A stretch of 64,000 nt of DNA from Ktedonobacterales bacterium (GCA_027451525.1 DAIDJF010000020.1:1-64000), one strand, 5' to 3'; counted from the stretch's first letter, positions 9,062 through 17,592 are shown. The notes: a model not told the origin generated them from the letters alone. Made by a program: numbers and translations.

Positions 9062-9648
9062 TACAATGCATCCTTATCCAGTCCACTATAAATACGTTGA
9101 AATAACTGGCGCGCACGCGAAAGCCGACTGCGAATGGCTGAAACCGTTTCCTGTTGAATAGCCGCAATTTCTTTGTAGGAAAATCCCTCGGCATCCAACA
9201 AAAGACACGTTACCGCCTCCTCTGGCAAACGACCTAACACGCGCCTGACCAGATCGCGCTCAACGACCTGCTCCTCAAAATGCTCATCGCTGACCAATTC
9301 ATCCTCGCTCATATCATGAGCAGGCTCATCTCCATATGTACACGGAGATGTAATAGGCACGAGCGTCACATGTTTACGCCGTCTCCACTCACTACGGACC
9401 TGGTTCACGGCTATACGATAGAGCCAGGGCGCGAAATGAAGATCAGTCTCTTTCATACGCGGTAAAGCGCGATAGGCCGAGAGAAAGGTCTCTTGGCACA
9501 GGTCCTGCGTAAGTTGGACAGCATGTGTTAGCCCATAAATTATACGTCGGATACGTGGTTCATAACGTGTAACAAGCACCTCAAAGGCTGTTATTGAGCC
9601 TTGACACGCCTCAACAACGAGCCGAGCTTCGTCCTGTACGGCACTCAT
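9061..9648 (-). CDS. ECF-type RNA polymerase sigma factor
   Basis: 195 aa. Region 2 is FEVLVTRYEPRIRRIIYGLT ... QDLCQETFLSAYRALPRM with the typical LYRIAVNQVRSEWRRRKH. Region 4 is LVRRVLGRLPEEAVTCLLLDAEGFSYKEIAAIQQETVSAIRSRLSRARQLF, a clear helix-turn-helix. An acidic stretch of about 30 residues separates them. It directs RNA polymerase to alternative promoters and is coupled to the downstream anti-sigma gene by a TAATG overlap. No clear autoregulatory ECF promoter was identified upstream. Confidence 0.93.
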   Translation of the reverse strand: MSAVQDEARLVVEACQGSITAFEVLVTRYEPRIRRIIYGLTHAVQLTQDLCQETFLSAYRALPRMKETDLHFAPWLYRIAVNQVRSEWRRRKHVTLVPITSPCTYGDEPAHDMSEDELVSDEHFEEQVVERDLVRRVLGRLPEEAVTCLLLDAEGFSYKEIAAIQQETVSAIRSRLSRARQLFQRIYSGLDKDAL

Positions 9649-9879
9649 ATTGCCCCATTACCCAGTGAGAGTTCGCTGATATCAGGCACTCTACATATTC
9701 AAATGCTCACACAAAAGGAATCGTCGCATAAACACAAAGCAATTTTAAAATAATGAGTCATTTTCCCTATTAATAGCAGGGATACAGTAAAACCCCATCT
9801 AGTATGAGACAGATAAGACGCAGCAAACAATGAACTAGTTCACAATTTGAGCAGTAATTTCAGGCAAGAGATAAAAGAC

Positions 9880-9908
9880 TTGCATCTCCTGGCAAGAGCG
9901 TCTATAAT
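9880..9908 (+). promoter_or_regulatory. sigma-70-type promoter upstream of phaZ-like gene
   Basis: TTGCAT (9880-9885), a 17 bp spacer and a perfect TATAAT (9903-9908). Transcription would begin near 9915 and leave a leader of about 210 nt before the depolymerase ATG at 10127. That leader contains the small reading frame at 9979. Confidence 0.6.
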
Positions 9909-9978
9909 CAATCAAACAGCGCAGTGCCTCTGCTCCACTCGAGCAAATCAGTACAACAGCAAAGGAGAGCCCCTGCCA

Positions 9979-10050
9979 ATGTCCTCATACGACGGACGTA
10001 TCACTTCGCCAGTGTCGCCGAACCAGGTAATAGATGTGTTCCCCACGTGA
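9979..10050 (+). CDS. putative 23-aa leader peptide
   Basis: ATG 9979 is preceded by a strong AAAGGAG (9961-9966 plus flanking A) at a spacing of about 12 nt. It opens a 23-codon frame starting MSSYDGRITSPV and ending VIDVFPT before TGA. It lies between a good promoter and the depolymerase-like gene, 76 bp before that gene's start. The peptide has no recognisable motif and may be a translated leader or chance. Comparative conservation would decide. Confidence 0.3.
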   Translation: MSSYDGRITSPVSPNQVIDVFPT

Positions 10051-10126
10051 CGGAGACATAACCGCAAAGGCAGACAACAACGATGTTGGATATTTACACA
10101 CGCAGATCGGATAAGATTTCACGTCT

Positions 10127-11110
10127 ATGTGGCAACAATTTACTTACACAGACACGACAGGTAGTCGTCCTTATGCCGTTTATACACCCATGAAGTATCA
10201 AGTCGGTGAAGCCGTTCCGCTGATCGTCATGCTACACGGATGCACGCAAACAGCAGCCGATTTCGCCGCTGGGACACGGATGAACCAGATCGCAGATCAA
10301 TTTAATGCTATCGTGGTCTACCCGCAGCAAACCAATGAATGCAATCACAACTGCTGTTGGAACTGGTTCCAGGCCACACAGCATTCCCGCACCAGTCAGG
10401 AACCAGCGCATATCGCCAATATTGTCAAAACTATACAGCAAGATAGCGCAAACTGGACAATCGACGCAGATCGCATCTACATAGCAGGCTTCTCAGCAGG
10501 TGGTGCAATGGCCTCAATTGTTGGCGCGTGTTACCCTGATATTTTCGCCGCGATTGGTATTCACTCAGGCATGCCCTATCGTGCTGCAACCAGTTTGAGT
10601 GGTTCGTTGAGAGCCATGCGCCAGGGCAGTACGGACCCACAGGAGCAAGGACGCAGAGCCTACGAAGCCATGGGCAGTCTGGCTCGTCCCATGCCCACGA
10701 TTGTTCTGCATGGCAGTCGCGACTACGTAGTTGCCCCCATTAATAGCGAACACGCGACGCAGCAATGGATGCAAACCAACATGCTGGCTGCGCAGGGACA
10801 CTATCAGGCCGATTTCGCCCTCCCTACAAAAACGATGCAGAACAAAGTACCTGGCGGGCGCAACTACACCATTTATACCTGGACTGACAGCGAAGGGCAC
10901 GATATGCAGGAATATTGGAAGATTGACGGCATGCGCCACGCATGGTCGGGCGGCAGTAATGCTGGCTCGTATACCGATACGCAAGGGCCGGATGCCAGTC
11001 TCGCCATGTACACCTTTTTCGTACGCCATCCTCGCCCTACGCCCGAAAAAGAGCACAAGCACACATTTTGGGACACACTACGCCAGGTTTTTGGGCCGCC
11101 ACCACGATAA
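10127..11110 (+). CDS. PHB depolymerase-family esterase, intracellular
   Basis: 327 aa, an alpha/beta hydrolase of the esterase_phb family. It hydrolyses ester bonds, probably of PHB or its oligomers. Visible motifs are the oxyanion region VMLHGCTQTAADFAAGTRMN, the cysteine block CNHNCCWNWF typical of this family, the nucleophile elbow GFSAGGAM (Ser near residue 123), the acid in HGSRDYVV and the His in GMRHAWSGG. There is no signal peptide, so the protein should act in the cytoplasm on granules, unlike secreted depolymerases. It is the first gene of the PHA locus. Activity on native granules is inferred from context. Confidence 0.85.
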   Translation: MWQQFTYTDTTGSRPYAVYTPMKYQVGEAVPLIVMLHGCTQTAADFAAGTRMNQIADQFNAIVVYPQQTNECNHNCCWNWFQATQHSRTSQEPAHIANIVKTIQQDSANWTIDADRIYIAGFSAGGAMASIVGACYPDIFAAIGIHSGMPYRAATSLSGSLRAMRQGSTDPQEQGRRAYEAMGSLARPMPTIVLHGSRDYVVAPINSEHATQQWMQTNMLAAQGHYQADFALPTKTMQNKVPGGRNYTIYTWTDSEGHDMQEYWKIDGMRHAWSGGSNAGSYTDTQGPDASLAMYTFFVRHPRPTPEKEHKHTFWDTLRQVFGPPPR

Positions 11111-11474
11111 TATCTACTTTTCTTCATGGCTCATCGTGATCTATCTGTGACTTCCGTGACGATAAGCGGTGTGTACTTGTGATCTCATCCTGCTATTCTA
11201 AGGCAGAGAGGAATATATCATTCGTTGTCTCAATAATTCTTCCCTTTACCCTATGAGATTGCTAAACGAATCTGTTACAATTCATACTGTGAGTCTGCTG
11301 TTAAGACTCGCTGTCTGCTCGCTGGGGCAGATATTTGTCATGGAGATGCATCTTATCGGTGTCATCCCGTTCTCTTGTAGTACCTTCCGATGGAGTGCGT
11401 AACGGTTCTGATTGTTTACCATACGCCAGTGGGTACGACGCAGTGTCCGCTGTGCTACAACAGGAGAGAAAACT
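11111..11474. other. 364 bp intergenic region before adk
   Basis: No credible gene is seen. The adk start is moved to 11475, so an apparent upstream extension of the frame from 11412 is noncoding leader. A short hairpin GAGTCT/AGACTC lies near 11287-11308. I could not assign a convincing promoter, although TACAAT occurs near 11275. Confidence 0.5.
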
Positions 11475-12209
11475 ATGCATATCATTCTTATCGGCGCGCA
11501 AGGCTCTGGCAAAGGAACGCAGGCGGAACTTCTTGCCAAGACACTCAACGTTCGTCACGTCTCCAGTGGCGACCTCTTCCGCAAAGCATTTGCCGAGCAG
11601 ACGGAGCTTGGCATACAAGCCAAAGCCTATATCGACCGCGGCGAACTGGTTCCCGATGCCCTCACAGTCTCAATGATCCTCGATGAGATCCAGAGCTTGC
11701 ATGGCATTCAAGGAACATTGCTGGATGGCTTCCCGCGCACAGTAGCACAGGCTCAAGCCCTGGATCGAGGACTTCAGCGCATTGGGCAACATGTTGACAC
11801 CGCCGTATATCTCGCAGTTCCACGCGAAGAACTCCTCAAACGCCTCTCTGGGCGCATCATTTGTCGTGCTCACCAACACGTCTACAACATCTATACTCAC
11901 CTCCCACGCACCACAGGCGTCTGCGACATTGATGGTAGCGAACTCTATCAACGTTCAGATGATGCAGGACCCGCCGTACAACGACGCCTGGATATCTTCT
12001 TCAACGAAACTATCCATGTTCTCGATTACTACGGCGCGCAACATCGCCTGATTGAGGTCAATGGCAACCGTCCCGCTGAACAGGTTCAGACCACTATACT
12101 ACAAGAAATTCAACATAGTCTGACCCCTACCGCGCTTTTCTCTGCCCCATTGCCTCACAAAATGCTCACAGGCGAGGCGGATTCGCCATATTCCGGTTTT
12201 CCCTCTTGA
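11475..12209 (+). CDS. adk: adenylate kinase with zinc-type lid (Cys-His-Cys-Asp)
   Basis: About 244 aa from ATG 11475, which has AGGAGA 7 nt upstream; an in-frame ATG at 11412 adds 21 residues of non-homologous sequence. It converts ATP + AMP to 2 ADP. The P-loop is GAQGSGKGTQ, the AMP-binding part includes SSGDLFR and GFPRT, and the lid opens at Gly-Arg near 126. The lid metal site reads C130-x2-H133-x16-C150-x2-D153, the spacing of Gram-positive zinc adenylate kinases with the second Cys replaced by His. It sits inside the PHA locus between a depolymerase-like gene and phasin. It could recycle AMP made by the Acs enzymes of this window. Confidence 0.92.
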   Translation: MHIILIGAQGSGKGTQAELLAKTLNVRHVSSGDLFRKAFAEQTELGIQAKAYIDRGELVPDALTVSMILDEIQSLHGIQGTLLDGFPRTVAQAQALDRGLQRIGQHVDTAVYLAVPREELLKRLSGRIICRAHQHVYNIYTHLPRTTGVCDIDGSELYQRSDDAGPAVQRRLDIFFNETIHVLDYYGAQHRLIEVNGNRPAEQVQTTILQEIQHSLTPTALFSAPLPHKMLTGEADSPYSGFPS

Positions 12210-12238
12210 CTTTTGCTTGCATCTATGTGTAAAATGCA
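12206..12238 (+). promoter_or_regulatory. phaP promoter with overlapping PhaQ-type operator
   Basis: The -35 is TTGACT (12206-12211) and the -10 is TAAAAT (12230-12235), with an 18 bp spacer. Over the spacer and -10 lies the dyad TGCAT-N11-ATGCA (12218-12238). The 27 bp from 12218 to 12244 match the phaQ promoter region (minus strand, 18753 to 18727) at 25 positions, and both promoters also share CTCTTGACT. Binding there would block RNA polymerase. This fits repression by the PadR-type PhaQ encoded at 18253-18666. Confidence 0.75.
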
Positions 12239-12344
12239 TATAGATGATTAAAGATGCAACGTCACACGCTCAGCGAAGAGAGCGTGGCGAAATACACGTG
12301 TAAGACCTTCTAAGTGAACAATCAAAAGTCAGAGGAGCAAAACA

Positions 12345-12674
12345 ATGACAGACAACAAAGTGAACGAAGCAACATGGAACATCGTCAAGACTATACGTGA
12401 AGCCAATCAGGCATTCACCGATAGCATGGTCGCGGCACAAGAGCGCAACATTCGTTATGCTCAGAGCGTACTCATCAACGGCATGGAGGTTCTCAAGGGG
12501 CAGGCAGCAGGCACACGCGCATTGACCCAAGAGATGGTCGACCTGTACCAGAAGCAGCAGGAAGCCTATCAGGCTCTGGTCACAGAGAGCGTCAACACCT
12601 ACATGGATATGATGCGCACTCCGGTGTCTTACTACAAAGAGGCATTAGAGTTCGCAGAAGCCGCCTCTAAATAA
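12345..12674 (+). CDS. phaP: phasin-like granule-associated protein
   Basis: 109 aa, almost entirely helical and amphipathic, with no cysteine and no signal peptide (MTDNKVNEATWNIVKTIREA..., LYQKQQEAYQALV). Size, composition and place next to phaE, phaC and phaQ fit a phasin, a protein that coats PHB granules and limits their size. AGAGGAGC lies 8 nt before the ATG. Its promoter carries the same operator as phaQ. In Bacillus megaterium PhaQ represses phaP and phaQ, so this gene is the expected target. Sequence similarity to named phasin families is weak by eye; the call rests on context. Confidence 0.72.
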   Translation: MTDNKVNEATWNIVKTIREANQAFTDSMVAAQERNIRYAQSVLINGMEVLKGQAAGTRALTQEMVDLYQKQQEAYQALVTESVNTYMDMMRTPVSYYKEALEFAEAASK

Positions 12675-12888
12675 TCTCGCAGTGGCACCAACGCGCCCCT
12701 TCACGCTTTTCGGTTGTAGAAGCGTCACAATACAATGATCAATTTCTAGCAGACAAGGTGGACCTCTGGACCCCTAATTATCCAGGGTGTTCACCTTTGT
12801 CAAGCTATTTGTGATTACGCGCTGTAGTGCGTCATATGAAGCGTAGTTAAGAGCCAGACAATAGCCCTGGATGAAAGGAGCGTCTGCG

Positions 12889-14181
12889 ATGCCAGACAAT
12901 ACAGCCAGGCCCAGCACAGCGGAAGTGCTTGAGATGTGGAAGCAATGGAGCGATACGACCGCGAAGATTTGGCAGAATCTGTTAGCAGGCAGCAAAGAAG
13001 CCTACATTGATCCCTATGGCCTCTATCAAACATGGCTCAAAGCAATGAATGATTATCAGGAACAACTAAAAGCAGCAATGCCTGGACCAGCCCAGGCCAC
13101 GGATGCGATGAAACAGTGGACGGAAGGCACGAACAAATTCTGGTCTGAGGCCGCACGTAACCTCTCAGAAGCTCAGGCCACCAGCACCAGCATGTATCAG
13201 ACATGGCTCAAAAACGTCTCCGCCTTTCAGGAGCAGGCACGCAGTAGCTATACCGCGCTTCCCAATCCGCAAGAGAGTTGGAAGCAGTGGATGGACAGCA
13301 CAACGAAAGCTTGGACAGATGCACTTGGTAGCATGACAGGTGGACAAGGGGCATATACCTCACCCGTCGCGCTTTATCAGACATGGATAAAGAGTATGAG
13401 CGAACTACAAGAGCAGATGAAGACAGGATCGTCGGGAGTACCTGATCCAAAAGAAATGTGGCGTGTCTGGTTTGATAGTGCGACAGAACTCTGGCGCAAG
13501 GCAGCCGAGACAGGCCCAGATCCGTTGGGGCTAACCTCACAGTGGCTCGAAATGCTGGAGGAGACACGCGCAAAAATGCAGGCCACTGGCACATTCCCTA
13601 CTGACCCCTTCTCACTCTACAAGCAATGGTACGATGCGACAAGCGAAACCTGGGCAAAAGTTGTCGAAGAAATTATTGGCACAGACAAGTTTATGGAATC
13701 TGCCAGCCATTTCCTGGATAGCTATACCAGTTTTGCCACGCTCTCGCGCCGCGCAAACGAGGATTACTTCCATAATCTGCAACTTCCTACCCGTTCCGAC
13801 ATCGCGCGCGTTGCCAGCCTGGTTGTCGCGCTCGAAGATAAGGTTGATGGATTAGAGGATAGTATCGAAACACTCCAGGATAAAATCGTGACCAATACGC
13901 GTGCAACATCTATGCATGGCGTAGAGCATCGTTTACATGTCACAGAGCAGAAGCTTGATAGCGTGCAAGTAGCAGAGAGCAAAACAGCGACGGAACTTGC
14001 GCAGTTCGCACAACGTTTAGAACGTGTCGAAAGCAAACTAGACTTACTCCTTAGCGCGATAGAAAAACTTGAGAGCAAGAGTATAGTAGAAAGCCGCCGC
14101 AAGAATCCTAAGGCACAAGGCGAACATCTAGCCAATGGAGCCACTGGTGAGAGCGAGGTTCTTTCATCCGAGGCACTCTAA
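12889..14181 (+). CDS. phaE: class III PHA synthase subunit PhaE-like, five-repeat protein with coiled-coil tail
   Basis: About 430 aa from ATG 12889, with AAAGGAG at 12873-12879; an ATG at 12871 would put this site inside the gene. PhaE is the non-catalytic partner that activates PhaC. Residues 14-283 consist of about five imperfect units of 50-60 residues with the pattern W-K-x-W-x-x-[ST]-[TA]-x-x-x-W followed by LYQTWLK. The family-like segment LPTRSDIARVASLVVALEDK follows. The last 110 residues are predicted coiled coil, then a short polar tail. Typical PhaE proteins are near 360 aa, so this one is longer. A weak nested hairpin at 12755-12797 separates it from phaP. Confidence 0.82.
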   Translation: MPDNTARPSTAEVLEMWKQWSDTTAKIWQNLLAGSKEAYIDPYGLYQTWLKAMNDYQEQLKAAMPGPAQATDAMKQWTEGTNKFWSEAARNLSEAQATSTSMYQTWLKNVSAFQEQARSSYTALPNPQESWKQWMDSTTKAWTDALGSMTGGQGAYTSPVALYQTWIKSMSELQEQMKTGSSGVPDPKEMWRVWFDSATELWRKAAETGPDPLGLTSQWLEMLEETRAKMQATGTFPTDPFSLYKQWYDATSETWAKVVEEIIGTDKFMESASHFLDSYTSFATLSRRANEDYFHNLQLPTRSDIARVASLVVALEDKVDGLEDSIETLQDKIVTNTRATSMHGVEHRLHVTEQKLDSVQVAESKTATELAQFAQRLERVESKLDLLLSAIEKLESKSIVESRRKNPKAQGEHLANGATGESEVLSSEAL

Positions 14182-14246
14182 ATATTATCCCGATAGCATC
14201 TACGCGGGCTTTATAGCGCGAAGGGAACAGCGCAAAGGAGGGCTAT

Positions 14247-15311
14247 ATGACCGACCAACCGATGACCTCCGAGTTGGAGAAAGCCTATAACAAGTATCGT
14301 TCTGGAATGAAAATCGTTCTAGAAGGGGCAAAAGCCGATACCGGGCAGACCCCTAAAGAGGTAATCTGGAGCAAAAACAAGGCGAAACTCTACCACTACG
14401 AACCAATGGTTGAGAAGCGTTATAAGACACCTATCTTGATGGTCTACGCGCTTATCAACCGCCCTTATGTTCTTGATTTGATGCCTGGCAATAGTCTCAT
14501 CGAATTTCTGATTCGCGAAGGGTTCGATGTCTATATGCTTGATTGGGGCATCCCTGGCGACGAGGACAAAAATCTGACCTTCGACGATTATGTCCTGGAT
14601 TACATTCCACGCGCCATCAAAAAAGTGTTACGCTCCGCGCAATCCGAAGATTTTACGCTGCTCGGCTATTGCATGGGTGGCACAATGAGCGCAATGTACG
14701 CCGCGCTTTTCCCCAGCAAACAGTTGCGCAACCTGATTCTGCTTACCAGTCCGATTGATTTCACGCCTGATAACATGGGCCTCTATGGGTTATGGACCGG
14801 TTCACGGTATTTTAACCCCGATCAGATGGTAGATGCCTTTGGCAACATCCCCGGCGACGTTATCGACACGGGCAATCGCCTCGTCAAACCCGTCACTAAC
14901 TATGTTGGCTCCTATGTCACGATGTGGGATCGTATCCTGCAAGAGAAATCTATGGATACCTGGCTAGCGATGAATAAATGGGTTAATGATGGCATCCCCT
15001 TCCCAGGTGAAACTTTCCGCCAGTGGATTCGCAATTTCTATCAGGAAAACAAGCTGATTAAAGGCGAGATTGTGCTACGCGGACGCCGTGTAGACCTAGC
15101 CCAGATCACCTGCCCCGTCCTGGCTATCGCGGGCAAAAAAGACCATATCTGCACATTACCGCAGGCTGAGGCTGCACTGCGCTATGTTAGCAGCACGGAT
15201 AAAGAATTTTTCGTGCTTGATGCCGGGCACGTCGGCCTGCTGACTGGCTCAGAAGCGCGCAAGGGTCTCTGGCCTAAGATGCGTAGCTGGCTTTCACTGC
15301 GCTCGAATTAA
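14247..15311 (+). CDS. phaC: class III poly(3-hydroxyalkanoate) synthase, catalytic subunit
   Basis: 354 aa, the size of class III PhaC. It polymerises (R)-3-hydroxyacyl-CoA, mainly 3-hydroxybutyryl-CoA, on the granule surface together with PhaE. The catalytic triad is readable: Cys142 in the lipase-like box GYCMGGTM, Asp299 in IAGKKDHIC and His328 in LDAGHVGLLTG. Allochromatium PhaC has C149/D302/H331. AAAGGAGG lies just before the ATG and the gene follows phaE by 65 bp, so they form one transcription unit. A hairpin follows at 15318-15362. Confidence 0.96.
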   Translation: MTDQPMTSELEKAYNKYRSGMKIVLEGAKADTGQTPKEVIWSKNKAKLYHYEPMVEKRYKTPILMVYALINRPYVLDLMPGNSLIEFLIREGFDVYMLDWGIPGDEDKNLTFDDYVLDYIPRAIKKVLRSAQSEDFTLLGYCMGGTMSAMYAALFPSKQLRNLILLTSPIDFTPDNMGLYGLWTGSRYFNPDQMVDAFGNIPGDVIDTGNRLVKPVTNYVGSYVTMWDRILQEKSMDTWLAMNKWVNDGIPFPGETFRQWIRNFYQENKLIKGEIVLRGRRVDLAQITCPVLAIAGKKDHICTLPQAEAALRYVSSTDKEFFVLDAGHVGLLTGSEARKGLWPKMRSWLSLRSN

Positions 15312-15317
15312 CGCTAG

Positions 15318-15362
15318 AGAGGCTATTGTGAGACATATAGCTTGTATCTCACAATAGCCTCT
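15318..15362 (+). terminator. inverted repeat after phaC
   Basis: A perfect 16 bp stem (15318-15333 with 15347-15362) and a 13 nt loop lie 6 bp after the phaC stop. No U-tract follows, so it may be a weak terminator or a 3'-end stabiliser that sets phaC apart from phaBA. Confidence 0.6.
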
Positions 15363-15387
15363 ACCGGTACTATTCCCCGCGTGAGAC

Positions 15388-15458
15388 ATTTGTGACACCT
15401 TTTAAGAACACGGTGATATATTTGTGACATTGACTGATTATGTTTCTTAGAGTACATT
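15388..15458 (+). promoter_or_regulatory. phaB promoter with two upstream direct repeats
   Basis: TTGACT (15430-15435), a 17 bp spacer and TACATT (15453-15458) form a good promoter. Two exact copies of ATTTGTGACA lie at 15388-15397 and 15420-15429, 32 bp apart or about three helical turns. The second touches the -35. This geometry suggests a DNA-binding regulator, perhaps an activator, but no factor is identified. Confidence 0.55.
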
Positions 15459-15469
15459 TTTTATTACGC

Positions 15470-15497
15470 GGCATTGCTCTAGTCGTAGAGCAATGCC
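15470..15497 (+). promoter_or_regulatory. 5'-leader hairpin of phaBA
   Basis: GGCATTGCTCTA (15470-15481), loop GTCG and the exact complement (15486-15497) give a 12 bp stem. It would sit at the extreme 5' end of the mRNA from the promoter at 15430-15458. No U-tract follows. It may protect the transcript from degradation; an attenuator role is not excluded. Confidence 0.5.
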
Positions 15498-15594
15498 ATT
15501 GGGGGTATCGAAACGTCGTCAGTTGATGTAGATGAGTGCAAGATGAACTTGTATTCACTACGAGTGTTCTTTTGTTTATGAAAGGAAAAAACAG

Positions 15595-16341
15595 ATGGGA
15601 ACTCTCGCAGGAGCATCAGTCATCGTTACGGGCGCGGGCAGAGGTATCGGACGCGCCATCGCAGAAGAACTCGGCCAACAAGGGGCAAAAGTCGTCGTAA
15701 ATTATTCACGTAGCAAGGATGAGGCTGAGGCAGTCGCGGCCTTCCTCCTGGAACATGGGGCGGCGGCCGCTGTCGCAATGCAGGCAGACGTATCAGATGC
15801 AGCACAGGCACGCCATCTCGTTCATCAAACAGTCCATCTATTTGGCAAACTCGATGTACTCGTCAACAATGCGGGCATCAATATTGATCGCACGATGAAG
15901 AACATGACAGTCGAAGATTGGGATAAAGTCGTTCAGACTGACCTGAACAGCTACTTTTACACAGTCAAGGCCGCAATGTCTTATATGACAGAACAACGGT
16001 CGGGCAAAATCATCAATATTAGCTCGTTCGTGGGGCAAATGGGCAACTTTGGGCAGGCCAACTATTCCGCTGCGAAAGCTGGCATCATTGGTTTCACCAA
16101 GACGGCTGCATTGGAGTTTGCGCGCTTTAACGTGACAGTCAATGCGATCTGTCCCGGTTTCATTGAGACTGATATGTATACCTCAGTGCCGGAAAAGGTG
16201 CGGGAGTCGATTGTCAAACGCATTCCGTTAGGGCGGGTCGGTACTCCTCAAGAAATCGCCAGCGCAGTAAGCTATCTTGTTCTTCACGGAGACTACATCA
16301 CCGGGCAGACATTAAATATCAACGGCGGTATTTACATGTAG
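15595..16341 (+). CDS. phaB: acetoacetyl-CoA reductase (short-chain dehydrogenase)
   Basis: 248 aa SDR. It reduces acetoacetyl-CoA to (R)-3-hydroxybutyryl-CoA with NADPH. The cofactor motif is VTGAGRGIGRA, NNAG is at LVNNAGIN, and the catalytic Ser-Tyr-Lys are in NISSF and YSAAKAG. The C-terminus GQTLNINGGIYM is typical of FabG/PhaB. By sequence it could serve as FabG, but its place directly before phaA and after phaEC makes PhaB the better name. GAAAGGAAA precedes the ATG. Confidence 0.92.
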   Translation: MGTLAGASVIVTGAGRGIGRAIAEELGQQGAKVVVNYSRSKDEAEAVAAFLLEHGAAAAVAMQADVSDAAQARHLVHQTVHLFGKLDVLVNNAGINIDRTMKNMTVEDWDKVVQTDLNSYFYTVKAAMSYMTEQRSGKIINISSFVGQMGNFGQANYSAAKAGIIGFTKTAALEFARFNVTVNAICPGFIETDMYTSVPEKVRESIVKRIPLGRVGTPQEIASAVSYLVLHGDYITGQTLNINGGIYM

Positions 16342-16387
16342 CATATGTGCCCTCGCGACTGACTAAGAGAGAAAGAGAGAATAACTC

Positions 16388-17575
16388 ATGCCAGAGTTAC
16401 AAGACGCTGTTATCGTCAGTGCGGTGCGAACCGCAATAGGAACCTACGGAGGTGGACTGGCAGAAGTGCCAGCAGTCAAACTCGGTGAGATTGTTATCCG
16501 CGCAGCTTTAGAACGTGCAGACCTTCAGCCTACGCAGGTGGATGAGGTCATTATGGGCAACGTGCTACAAGCTGGGCTGGGCCAAAACCCCGCACGACAG
16601 GCAGCAATTAACGCGGGACTCCCCGTGATGACGCCAGCAATGACGATCAATAAAGTATGCGGTAGTGGATTAAAAACGGTCATGCTGGCAGCGCAGGCGA
16701 TTCGTCTGGGTGATGCAGAAATTATCATCGCTGGTGGCATGGAGAACATGAGCCGCGCCCCTTATCTTCTTGAGAAGGCACGCTTCGGCTATCGAATGGG
16801 TGATGGACAGCTCATTGATGTGATGACACGCGACGGCTTGATCGATGCATTCGATAACTGCCATATGGGCATCACCGCCGAAAATATCTGTTCTGAATAC
16901 CATCTTACACGCGACGAACTCGATCAATTTGCACTTGAAAGCCAGCAACGCGCCGCCCACGCACTTGAGGCTGGGACATTCCGCGCCGAGATCGTGCCAG
17001 TCGAGATTCCTGCGAAGAAAGGCACAACGCTCTTTGAGCAGGACCAGCAACCACGCCGCGACACCACAGCGGAAGCTCTTGCGAAGTTGCGCCCGGCCTT
17101 CAAGTCGGATGGTATGGTGACAGCGGGTAACTCATCTGGCTTGAATGATGGAGCTGCAGCAGTTGTGGTGATGAGCCGCAGTAAAGCACAGCAATTAGGG
17201 CTTAAACCACTGGCGACTATTCGCGGCTATGCATCAGCAGGTGTGGAACCGCGCATCATGGGCATGGGACCAGTGCCGGCAACGAAACGTGCGCTGGCAA
17301 AGGCGCAACTCTCGCTGGCAGACATTGACCTGATTGAGGCCAACGAGGCATTCGCGGCGCAATCGGTCGCGGTCGGCAAAGAACTGGGCTTTGATCGCTC
17401 CAAGCTCAATGTCAACGGAGGCGCAATCGCGCTTGGACATCCAATTGGTGCCAGCGGCACGCGCGTCCTCGTGACCTTGCTCTATGAGATGCAACGTAGA
17501 CAAGCACAACATGGCCTGGCAACACTTTGCATCGGTGGCGGTCAGGGTGTCGCCCTCATCGTTGAACGCGCATAA
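16388..17575 (+). CDS. phaA: acetyl-CoA C-acetyltransferase (beta-ketothiolase)
   Basis: 395 aa thiolase. It condenses two acetyl-CoA to acetoacetyl-CoA, the first step of PHB synthesis. The acyl-accepting nucleophile is Cys91 in [11 protein letters not shown]. The NEAFAAQ segment, [15 protein letters not shown] with the active-site His, and the second catalytic Cys in CIGGGQG are all present. It follows phaB by 46 bp. A long hairpin between it and the convergent phaJ-like gene ends the operon. A second thiolase is at 39528-40712. Confidence 0.95.
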   Translation: MPELQDAVIVSAVRTAIGTYGGGLAEVPAVKLGEIVIRAALERADLQPTQVDEVIMGNVLQAGLGQNPARQAAINAGLPVMTPAMTINKVCGSGLKTVMLAAQAIRLGDAEIIIAGGMENMSRAPYLLEKARFGYRMGDGQLIDVMTRDGLIDAFDNCHMGITAENICSEYHLTRDELDQFALESQQRAAHALEAGTFRAEIVPVEIPAKKGTTLFEQDQQPRRDTTAEALAKLRPAFKSDGMVTAGNSSGLNDGAAAVVVMSRSKAQQLGLKPLATIRGYASAGVEPRIMGMGPVPATKRALAKAQLSLADIDLIEANEAFAAQSVAVGKELGFDRSKLNVNGGAIALGHPIGASGTRVLVTLLYEMQRRQAQHGLATLCIGGGQGVALIVERA

Positions 17576-17592
17576 TAGACCTGCAAATTTCT

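Larger units (their letters stand above)
9649..10126. other. 478 bp intergenic region upstream of the depolymerase-like gene
   Basis: The region between the divergent sigma gene and the depolymerase-like gene is A+T-rich in its first half. It holds the good promoter at 9880-9908 and a 23-codon reading frame at 9979-10050, both on the plus strand. I see no RNA gene or repeat in the rest. Confidence 0.6.

Noticed and set aside
12755-12797. Nested inverted repeat after phaP as a terminator
   Set aside because: Stems are only 5-6 bp and there is no U-tract; too weak to list as a feature.
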